Shown piece by piece: positions 1 to 5,919 of a stretch of 9,376 nucleotides of DNA. This DNA comes from Burkholderiaceae bacterium. GTDB taxonomy: Bacteria > Pseudomonadota > Gammaproteobacteria > Burkholderiales > Burkholderiaceae. The notes under the pieces were generated by a model. The model made no database searches and was not told where the DNA came from. It saw nothing but the letters and a program-made list of their open reading frames with translations. Location: the NCBI GenBank assembly GCA_947373615.1, contig CANBYN010000056.1, positions 1 through 9,376 on the forward strand. Direction: 5' to 3'. Positions within the stretch are counted from its first letter, which is position 1. The number at the start of each line of letters is the position of its first letter. The position numbers and the translations under genes were made by a program.

Positions 1-470
1 CTGAAGGTTGCGTATACGGACTCAAAGGCATTAATTAATCCCAAACAATTGGGGCCGCATATTCTTACGCCACTTTGGCGCGCAACTTGCAGCAACTCAC
101 TTTCAAGTTCCTTGCCTTCTGGACCCATTTCACCAAAACCTGAACTAAAGACAATGGCAGCAAGCACTCCTTTTTTGCCCAACGCAACAATCGTCTCGCA
201 TACCTTCGAGGCAGGCAAAGCAATAATTGCCACGTCTGGAATGGTATCAATATCATCTAGTGAAGGATAACAAGGAAGCCCTGCGATTTCCGAATACTTT
301 GGGTTGACTAGAAAAATTTTTCCTTGATACCCTTTTTCCAATAAGAATTTTAGGGGTCTACCATTAATCTTGGTTAACTGCTCTGATGCCCCCATGATGA
401 CAATAGATTGCGGCGATAGCATAGCTTTGATTGAATTGACAGCTTGAACTGGATTTACAACACTATTCAC
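1..470 (-). CDS. NDP-forming acyl-CoA ligase (acetate--CoA ligase family), N-terminal part, cut by window edge
   Basis: The reading frame is open from a GTG at 470 to the window edge (156 codons, no stop). Seen: a Rossmann-type CoA-binding domain with the nucleotide-fold motif MGAS (residues 26-29), an NPKY segment near 56-59, and the family signature GPNCLGLIN (139-147), typical of the CoA-binding/succinyl-CoA-ligase-like part of ADP-forming acyl-CoA synthetases. Known: such enzymes are usually about 700 residues and form an acyl-CoA from a free acid with NTP hydrolysis, so most of the protein, including any ATP-grasp part, lies outside the window. Start: GTG at 470 is preceded by the strong ribosome-binding sequence AAAGGGGG (483-476) with a 5-nt spacer; an in-frame ATG at 422 lacks this support. 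It lies 18 nt after the acyl-CoA dehydrogenase and is the last visible gene of the operon. Inference: it activates the acid that the neighbours oxidise. The acid is not readable from this fragment. Confidence 0.85.
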   Translation of the reverse strand, partial: MNSVVNPVQAVNSIKAMLSPQSIVIMGASEQLTKINGRPLKFLLEKGYQGKIFLVNPKYSEIAGLPCYPSLDDIDTIPDVAIIALPASKVCETIVALGKKGVLAAIVFSSGFGEMGPEGKELESELLQVARQSGVRICGPNCLGLINAFESVYATF

Positions 471-488
471 TAATTCCCCCTTTATGTA

Positions 489-1730
489 TTAAAACGCGGA
501 TATTCCAGTTTGAGCTCTTCCCAATACAAGAGCATGTATATCATGCGTTCCCTCTAAGGTATTGACTGTTTCCATATTCATTAAATGTCGTATGACGTGA
601 TACTCGTCAGAGATGCCGTTGCCGCCATGAATATCTCTTGATGCCCTAGCTATCTCTAAGGCTTTGCCAGCACAATTTCTTTTTAATAAAGACAGCATTT
701 CTGGTGTTGCTAGGCCTGAGTCCCGCAGCCTGCTTACATGCAAAGTGGACAATAACCCCAAGGAGATTTCTGTCTGCATATCTGCAAGCTTCTTTTGAAT
801 CAACTGATTCGCTGCCAGCGGCTTACCAAATTGAATTCGATCTAGGGAGTATTGACGCGCAGCATGCCAACAAAATTCAGCTGAGCCCATAGATCCCCAG
901 CAAATTCCAAAACGAGCATTATTTAAACAAGCAAAGGGAGCCTTTAACCCACGGGCATTGGGCAATACGGATTCTTCAGGCACAAATACATCATTCATAA
1001 AAATTTGACCTGTAGGCGATGCTCTTACCGAAAACTTACCTTCAATTTTTGCAGTCTCTAGGCCACTCATGCCCTTTTCCAATATAAAACCACGTATCAC
1101 ATCTTCATCATCTTTTGCCCAAACAATCATTAAATCGGCTATGGGTGCGTGAGTAATCCAGGTTTTTGTACCATTCAAGATGTAACCACCCTGAACTTTT
1201 TTTGCTCTGGCTCTCATTCCACTTGGATCAGACCCATGATCTGGCTCGGTTAATCCAAAACATCCCAGCAATTCGGCAGTAGCCATTCTGGGGAGATATT
1301 TTTCCCGCTGGGCTTGGCTGCCAAATAAATAAATTGGGGTCATTGCCAAAGTTGTTTGCACCCCGAGTGCGGAACGGAACGCTGTATCTACGCGCTCAAA
1401 TTCCCTGGCAATTAATCCGTAGGCGACATAACCAATCCCGGCGCAGCCAAAACCATCAATGGTGGCCCCTAGAAATCCCAACTCGCCCATCTCTCGCATT
1501 ACTTCAATATCAAAAGTTTCATGGCGATTTGACTCTAGAATTCTTGGCATTAGCTTATTAGTTGCATACTCGCGAGCGGCATCTCTTATTTGTCGCTCTT
1601 CACTAGTGAGAAGACCATCAAAACTCAGCGGATCCTCCCAGTCAAAATGACCGCCACTCATACTGGCTTTTAGTAAGTGGTCCGCACTAGGTTCAGCATA
1701 ACTAGTGTCTTTGAAGTAATTCATATTCAT
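489..1730 (-). CDS. Acyl-CoA dehydrogenase, glutaryl-CoA dehydrogenase-like
   Basis: A 413-residue, full-length FAD-dependent acyl-CoA dehydrogenase that introduces a 2,3-double bond into an acyl-CoA; its electrons would normally go to electron-transfer flavoprotein. Seen: N-terminal helical domain (about 40-150), the flavin-contacting segment GCFGLTEPDHGSDP (156-169), WITHA (191-195), and a C-terminal helical domain with the block EGTHDIHALVLGRAQTG (393-409). These blocks match the glutaryl-CoA dehydrogenase subfamily more than short-chain enzymes. The catalytic base would be Glu393, and Arg119 in FRSAL fits the arginine that holds the distal carboxylate in human glutaryl-CoA dehydrogenase. 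Odd: the residue before Glu393 is Leu392, where decarboxylating enzymes have Tyr, so a non-decarboxylating role on another dicarboxylyl-CoA is possible. Its ATG overlaps the thiolase stop by 4 nt (ATGA), implying coupled translation; an in-frame ATG two codons on (1724) is an alternative start. Family is sure; substrate is not. Confidence 0.93.
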   Translation of the reverse strand: MNMNYFKDTSYAEPSADHLLKASMSGGHFDWEDPLSFDGLLTSEERQIRDAAREYATNKLMPRILESNRHETFDIEVMREMGELGFLGATIDGFGCAGIGYVAYGLIAREFERVDTAFRSALGVQTTLAMTPIYLFGSQAQREKYLPRMATAELLGCFGLTEPDHGSDPSGMRARAKKVQGGYILNGTKTWITHAPIADLMIVWAKDDEDVIRGFILEKGMSGLETAKIEGKFSVRASPTGQIFMNDVFVPEESVLPNARGLKAPFACLNNARFGICWGSMGSAEFCWHAARQYSLDRIQFGKPLAANQLIQKKLADMQTEISLGLLSTLHVSRLRDSGLATPEMLSLLKRNCAGKALEIARASRDIHGGNGISDEYHVIRHLMNMETVNTLEGTHDIHALVLGRAQTGISAF

Positions 1731-2929
1731 GCCCGCTCAATAACAACTGCAATACCTTGCCCCATCCCAATACACATTGATACCAATGCATAGCGACCTC
1801 CACTTCTTTGCAGTTGACGCGCAGCAGTCAATAAAATGCGGGGACCGGATGCGCCCAATGGATGACCGATGGCAATTGCACCACCATTCGGATTCACTCT
1901 TTTGTCCCACAAGTCCAAACCCAATCCTTTGATACAAGCTAGAGCTTGAGCAGAAAATGCCTCATTGATTTCAATCACGTCCATATCTTTTAGAGTCAGT
2001 CCAGCTCTTTCTAACGCTTTGAGCGAGGCGGGTACTGGCCCAATTCCCATAATGCGTGGAGCAACCCCAACAACAGCACTAGACAAAATTTTGGCTATAG
2101 GCTTAAGACCAATCCGCCCTTCAGATTCTGCATTCCCCACCACTAAAGCTACAGCACCATCATTAATGCTAGATGAGCTGGCGGCGGTAGTCACTCCATC
2201 TTTATTCAAAGTCCTCATGGCAGCCAAACTTTCTAAGGATGTATCCCCTCTAGGCTGCTCATCCCTAGAAATCTCGATCAATTCCCCTTTCTTTTTACCT
2301 GGCACTGAAACAGAATAAATTTCATCCGAAAAAAATCCATCTGCAAGCGCTTTAGCATATTTCGACTGGGATCCAGCAGCAAATTGGTCAACTTCTTGAC
2401 GAGATAGGCCATATTCAAGCGCTAAGTTATCAGCAGTTTGTGGCATTGTGTCGTTGCCAAACTCTTTTTCAATTTTTGGATTAGGGAAGCGAGCCCCTAC
2501 GGCTGAATCAAAAATTTTCATCTCACGACTAAAGGCTGTTTCTGCTTTTGCCATTACAAATGGTCCACGGCTCATGCTTTCAACACCGCCGGTCAAAATA
2601 ACATCACCCTCTCCCGCAGTAATGGCATGGGCAGCTGCAATTACTGCACCTAATCCACTTCCACAGTTACGATTAATCACCGTGCCTCCCAAGTCTATGG
2701 GTAAGCCCGCCAATAAACCGGCATGTCTAGAGATAGTGCGACTATCCTCTCCCGCTTGATTAGCGCAACCAATGATTACGTCATCAAAAATCTGCGCATC
2801 TACATTACTAGTCTTAAGAAGTTCGCGAAAAGTACCCGCAAGCAAATCATCTGGCCTGATATGTGCAAGCCCTCCGCCCATCCTCCCAAATGGAGTGCGA
2901 ATACCTGCATAAATTAATGTATTTAGCAT
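1727..2929 (-). CDS. Acetyl-CoA acyltransferase (thiolase), PcaF/PaaJ-like
   Basis: A 400-residue degradative thiolase, the usual length. It cleaves a 3-oxoacyl-CoA with CoA to acetyl-CoA and a shortened acyl-CoA. Seen: nucleophilic Cys89 in NRNCGSG, Asn322 in NEAF, His356 in GGAIAIGHPLGASG, and Cys386 in SMCIGMGQG, so all four active-site elements are present. Other blocks, such as GCANQAGED (54-62), GGVESMSRGPFVM (114-126) and VAPRIMGIGPVP (289-300), resemble 3-oxoadipyl-CoA thiolases (PcaF/PaaJ), which yield succinyl-CoA plus acetyl-CoA. Odd: the CoA-contact loop normally reading TAGNASG is TAASSSS here (248-254), and NRLCASG is NRNCGSG. The gene starts at ATG 2929, 24 nt after the dehydrogenase gene, with only a weak ribosome-binding site, and overlaps the next gene by 4 nt. 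Inference: last step of dicarboxylyl-CoA beta-oxidation; another chain length is possible. Confidence 0.93.
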   Translation of the reverse strand: MLNTLIYAGIRTPFGRMGGGLAHIRPDDLLAGTFRELLKTSNVDAQIFDDVIIGCANQAGEDSRTISRHAGLLAGLPIDLGGTVINRNCGSGLGAVIAAAHAITAGEGDVILTGGVESMSRGPFVMAKAETAFSREMKIFDSAVGARFPNPKIEKEFGNDTMPQTADNLALEYGLSRQEVDQFAAGSQSKYAKALADGFFSDEIYSVSVPGKKKGELIEISRDEQPRGDTSLESLAAMRTLNKDGVTTAASSSSINDGAVALVVGNAESEGRIGLKPIAKILSSAVVGVAPRIMGIGPVPASLKALERAGLTLKDMDVIEINEAFSAQALACIKGLGLDLWDKRVNPNGGAIAIGHPLGASGPRILLTAARQLQRSGGRYALVSMCIGMGQGIAVVIERA

Positions 2930-2953
2930 TTATAGTCCAATCATCTTTAAAAA

Positions 2954-4468
2954 TTAATCGCCCTCTAGCAGAGAAATGCCCAGTGCAATCCGCCTTGCTA
3001 GCCATAGGTTCGGGCGATATCGAGGGTCTAAATGTTGCTGATAGATATTTTCAATAATTTTCCCAATACGCTTAATGCCGAGGAAGTTGCCAAATTCAAG
3101 TGGGCCCTTTGGGTAGGCTAAGGCTAATTTCACAGCCTTATCAATATCGTCCGGCTTAGCAGTACGCGCTTGTGCAAGAGCTGTCCCAAGATTAACAATC
3201 ATCGCTAATATTCTTTGGGAAATAAAGCCTGGGCTATCCTTGATAACAGTTACGGGTACCTGATCAAGTGAGAATATTGACCTTGCATTATTCAAGTAAC
3301 CATCAGTAGTTACGCAGGTCTTCATCAGAGTGCGTCGCCTGTCTAAACCTAAGAGGGTATCAATCGCTACTGTTCTTATTGGATCTAAGCCTTGTCGAGC
3401 AGCACATCGTGAGGCGTCTTCACCCAATGGAGTAATGATGCACAATGCATCTGATGAAGGATTTTCAGATTTTTCAAAAACAATATTGTTTTTCGTAAGA
3501 TAGTCGATAACAGTGCGTGATTCATATGGTTCATCTTCGCTAACCCAAATAGGAATATGCTTTTTTATCTCCGCATCGACTGATTTATCGGCCGAGCTTA
3601 CTGGCTTACCATCCTCGTATCGATAAAAACCTTCTTGCGTTTTTCTCCCTAACAGACCTGCGCGAAGCCTACTCTCCATCAAGGGTGATGGTCGATAGCG
3701 TGGTTCATTGTAAAACTGTGAATATATTGCCTCTGTTGCTGGATGGTTTACATCGAGACCAACGAGGTCAAGCAACTCAAATGGCCCCATTCTAAATCCT
3801 GCTGCATCCCTCATTACTCCATCAATGTCACCATAAGAGCAAACGCCTTCAGAAATTAAATTAATTGCTTCGAGAGTGTATGCTCGACCAATTTGATTCA
3901 CTAAAAACCCAGGAGTGTCTTTAACGCGCACAACTACTTTTCCAATATCTCCGCCAACTTTTTCAAGCGTATTAACGGTAGATTCATTGGTTCTCAATCC
4001 ATCAATCACTTCAACCAACTTCATCAGTGGCACTGGATTAAAAAAATGAAATCCAGCAACTCTTTCTGGAAATTTACAACGCGCCGCTAATGTGCTTATG
4101 GAGAGAGAAGATGTATTGCTTGCCAAGATGCATTGATCACTCACGATATCTTCCAAAGATACGAGAAGATTACTCTTGAGATCTAAATCCTCAATAATTG
4201 CCTCGATGACTAAACCTACATCCGAAATTTCACTTAATGCGCTAACAACTAATAATTGATCAATTGCGGCAAGTGCTTGACTCTCATCAAGCGTGCCTTT
4301 TTGCACTAAACGTTCAAGCTGCTTAGCAATCTCTTGTTTGGATTTTTCTGCAACGCCCTGTCCTGCGTCATACAACTTCACTTTGTAGTTTGCTGTAATC
4401 AATACCTGAGCAATTCCCCGACCCATTGCCCCTGCCCCTAATACTGCCACTGAAATATCTCTGACCAT
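2954..4468 (-). CDS. 3-hydroxyacyl-CoA dehydrogenase, long PaaH-like form
   Basis: NAD-dependent oxidation of a 3-hydroxyacyl-CoA to the 3-oxoacyl-CoA. Residues are numbered from the upstream TTG at 4471; subtract 1 for the ATG start. Seen: Rossmann motif GAGAMG (12-17), SNTSSLSIS (118-126), catalytic His142 in FHFFNP paired with Glu154, DTPGFLVNQIGRAY (185-198) with Asn192, and a first C-terminal helical domain beginning near GPFELLDLVGLDV. A second copy of that domain follows (about 410-500), starting with a repeated DSPGF motif (412-416) and KGPLEFGNFLGI. This tandem form, about 500 residues, is typical of PaaH-type 3-hydroxyadipyl- or 3-hydroxybutyryl-CoA dehydrogenases. Start: ATG at 4468 is chosen over the adjacent in-frame TTG at 4471 because AAGGGG (4480-4475) then has a 6-nt spacer instead of 3, giving 504 residues. 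It is the first gene of the operon, divergent from the LysR gene. The exact chain length is not readable. Confidence 0.93.
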   Translation of the reverse strand: MVRDISVAVLGAGAMGRGIAQVLITANYKVKLYDAGQGVAEKSKQEIAKQLERLVQKGTLDESQALAAIDQLLVVSALSEISDVGLVIEAIIEDLDLKSNLLVSLEDIVSDQCILASNTSSLSISTLAARCKFPERVAGFHFFNPVPLMKLVEVIDGLRTNESTVNTLEKVGGDIGKVVVRVKDTPGFLVNQIGRAYTLEAINLISEGVCSYGDIDGVMRDAAGFRMGPFELLDLVGLDVNHPATEAIYSQFYNEPRYRPSPLMESRLRAGLLGRKTQEGFYRYEDGKPVSSADKSVDAEIKKHIPIWVSEDEPYESRTVIDYLTKNNIVFEKSENPSSDALCIITPLGEDASRCAARQGLDPIRTVAIDTLLGLDRRRTLMKTCVTTDGYLNNARSIFSLDQVPVTVIKDSPGFISQRILAMIVNLGTALAQARTAKPDDIDKAVKLALAYPKGPLEFGNFLGIKRIGKIIENIYQQHLDPRYRPNLWLARRIALGISLLEGD

Positions 4469-4474
4469 CAACCA

Positions 4475-4480
4475 CCCCTT
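4475..4480 (-). promoter_or_regulatory. Ribosome-binding site of the PaaH-like gene, decides its start
   Basis: AAGGGG on the minus strand lies 6 nt before ATG 4468 and only 3 nt before the tandem upstream TTG 4471. This favours the ATG as the real start. Confidence 0.6.
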
Positions 4481-4498
4481 TGGAGGAATTATTGGCCT

Positions 4499-4527
4499 AT
4501 CATAGGACCCATTGCTACTATTTAGAA
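4499..4527 (-). promoter_or_regulatory. Candidate promoter of the beta-oxidation operon
   Basis: Minus strand: a -10-like TATGAT (4504-4499), a 17-nt spacer, and a poor -35-like TTCTAA (4527-4522). Transcription would start near 4492, giving a leader of about 24 nt that includes the AAGGGG site. The weak -35 overlaps the inverted repeat at 4524-4538, which would suit a promoter that needs a LysR-type activator. The -10 also lies inside a short palindrome, CCTATCATAGG (4496-4506). Pattern match only. Confidence 0.3.
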
Positions 4528-4538
4528 ATCATATTTCT
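4524..4538. promoter_or_regulatory. Perfect inverted repeat, candidate LysR-regulator operator
   Basis: AGAAAT-CAT-ATTTCT is a perfect 6-bp inverted repeat around a 3-bp centre. It sits about midway between the divergent start codons (4468 and 4594). LysR-type regulators usually bind such dyads, with an A/T-rich T-N11-A core, in the divergent region next to their own gene. This dyad does not fit T-N11-A exactly, so the assignment rests on symmetry and position. Confidence 0.4.
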
Positions 4539-4554
4539 CCATATCTGTTATTTG

Positions 4555-4560
4555 TATAAT
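4555..4560 (+). promoter_or_regulatory. Candidate -10 element of the LysR gene
   Basis: A perfect TATAAT ends 33 nt before the LysR ATG. No good -35 hexamer lies 16-18 nt upstream; that stretch instead overlaps or abuts the inverted repeat at 4524-4538, so autoregulation is possible. The whole gap is very A/T-rich, so a chance match is not excluded. Confidence 0.3.
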
Positions 4561-4593
4561 CAATATCATTAATAATAAATATCCTTTATAACT

Positions 4594-5499
4594 ATGGACT
4601 TACGTAAAATTGACCTGAATTTACTACTTCTATTTAGTCATATATATAGAGAGCGGAGTATTTCTCGGGCAGCTATCAAGCTCAACCTATCTCAATCAGC
4701 GGTAAGCAATTCTTTAGCCAAGCTAAGAGAGCGCCTTCAAGACCCTCTATTCACACGCACATCAAGAGGAATGACACCCACCCTGCGAGCTAAACAACTT
4801 TCTGAGCCCATCAATCAGGCGCTTGACCTCATTCAAAATAGCCTAAAAAAAGAGGAGGATTTCGACTACAGCATTTCTGATCGCACCTTCATTATTGCAG
4901 TTGAGGATTATGGAGAAGCCGTTATTTTGCCGCGTTTCATTGACTGGCTATCGGTTGTTGCCCCGAATGTCCGCATCCAAATACGTCCCGAACCTGGTTT
5001 GGCACTTAAAGAAGAGCTTGAAAAAGGTCAGGTTGACCTAGCCTTGGACTACTTCGTATTAGAGGGAAAAAAGTTTCACAATTACTGTGTGATGACAGAG
5101 ACCCTTCTGAGTATGACTCGAAGTGAGCATCCTGACATCAATGAAAAATTAAGCCTGGATACTTATCTCAAGCTGAGGCATGTAGCGCTGATACCGCGAG
5201 CTAAAACGATGCCAATGATTGATTTGGCTTTGGCAAAAAGAGGTTTACAACGCCAAATAGCTGTAGAAGTACCCCACTTTTTATCAATGCCATTTATGGT
5301 TCAGAAAACAAATCTGATCTGCACACTACCTAAAAGAATGGCTACACTCTATTCAGACTACTTTCAGCTACGCCTTTACACACCCCCATTACGAATCCCC
5401 AAATTTCCAGTGTATTTACTCTGGCATGAGTCTATCGAAGATGATGTAGGGCATAAATGGTTAAAAAATTCCTTAATTGAAATGTGCCAACGCCTTTAA
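4594..5499 (+). CDS. LysR-type transcriptional regulator
   Basis: 301 residues, the normal LysR length. Seen: an N-terminal winged helix-turn-helix (about 6-65) with the classic opening MDLRKIDLNLL, the recognition-helix region LSQSAVSNSLAKLRERL (32-48) and the wing DPLFTRTSRGMTPT (50-63). An effector-binding domain of two periplasmic-binding-like lobes follows (about 90-300). The start and the spacing DPLF-TR-GM-TPT resemble the NodD/PnbR/DntR-type branch. It probably senses a small organic acid or CoA-pathway intermediate in the cytoplasm. No clear Shine-Dalgarno precedes the ATG, but the start is fixed by the family's N-terminus. It is divergent from the beta-oxidation operon, its most likely target, and convergent with the AcnX operon: 12 nt separate the stop codons and no terminator hairpin is visible between them. 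Control of the AcnX operon is possible but not shown. The ligand is unknown. Confidence 0.95.
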   Translation: MDLRKIDLNLLLLFSHIYRERSISRAAIKLNLSQSAVSNSLAKLRERLQDPLFTRTSRGMTPTLRAKQLSEPINQALDLIQNSLKKEEDFDYSISDRTFIIAVEDYGEAVILPRFIDWLSVVAPNVRIQIRPEPGLALKEELEKGQVDLALDYFVLEGKKFHNYCVMTETLLSMTRSEHPDINEKLSLDTYLKLRHVALIPRAKTMPMIDLALAKRGLQRQIAVEVPHFLSMPFMVQKTNLICTLPKRMATLYSDYFQLRLYTPPLRIPKFPVYLLWHESIEDDVGHKWLKNSLIEMCQRL

Positions 5500-5511
5500 T
5501 ATATTTCTAGC

Positions 5512-5919
5512 CTAAAGCACTTCTACTGTTTGGTTTTTAGTATCAATGCGCAATCTAGAGCCACTTGCAATCGCTTCGGTAATGTCGCAATCGAAGCCAC
5601 TTAACATGGGTATACCTGCATGCGCAGCTCCTTGAGCGAGGATTGGATTTACGGCATTAAAAATAATAGCAATTGGGCATAAGTCTCTAGACTTCATTTC
5701 GTAGAGCATCCAAGCACTAGCAACTCCGCCCTTTGCGGCATCGAGCACTAAAATCTTATCTTTATAGGATTGGCCAAAAAGCTTATGGGCTGGTCTTGAA
5801 AAGACCCCTTTAAGCCGGTCCAAGTCATAGCGAGCTGAGAATCCATCTGATGCGCTAAGGCATTCACCCTCAATACTCTCACCTTGGGCATGTTTTGCTT
5901 TGTATATTTTTTTACTCAA
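5512..5919 (-). CDS. Aconitase X small (swivel, DUF126) subunit
   Basis: 135 residues, the size of stand-alone DUF126 proteins. Known: DUF126 is the swivel domain of aconitase X (AcnX), which pairs with a DUF521 catalytic subunit or is fused to it. Seen: the core KILVLDAAKGGVASAWMLYE (55-74), then PIAIIFNAVNPILAQGAAHAG (82-102), then IPMLSGF, the order expected for the swivel fold. Odd: archaeal partners, as I recall them, have a Ser-rich loop (GRGS-type) where this protein has KGGVAS (63-68), so substrate contacts may differ. Start: TTG at 5919, supported by AGGGAG (5931-5926) with a 6-nt spacer and by overlap with the large-subunit stop (TTGA, 4 nt), which suggests coupled synthesis of the two subunits. 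No ATG fits better. Last gene of the operon. Family is clear; substrate is unknown. Confidence 0.88.
   Translation of the reverse strand: MSKKIYKAKHAQGESIEGECLSASDGFSARYDLDRLKGVFSRPAHKLFGQSYKDKILVLDAAKGGVASAWMLYEMKSRDLCPIAIIFNAVNPILAQGAAHAGIPMLSGFDCDITEAIASGSRLRIDTKNQTVEVL

Noticed and set aside
1965..2318. Plus-strand open frame of 117 codons opposite the thiolase gene
   Set aside because: It lies wholly antisense to a well-conserved thiolase with all active-site residues and shows no recognisable domain.
2448..2759. Plus-strand open frame of 103 codons opposite the thiolase N-terminal half
   Set aside because: Antisense shadow, no domain and no convincing ribosome-binding site.
4469..4471. 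TTG as start of the PaaH-like gene
   Set aside because: The adjacent ATG has the better spacing to AAGGGG, and only one residue is at stake.
5500..5530. Shared terminator between the convergent LysR and AcnX genes
   Set aside because: Only a weak CTTTA/TAAAG pairing with a long A/T-rich loop is seen; no stable hairpin with a T-tract in either direction.
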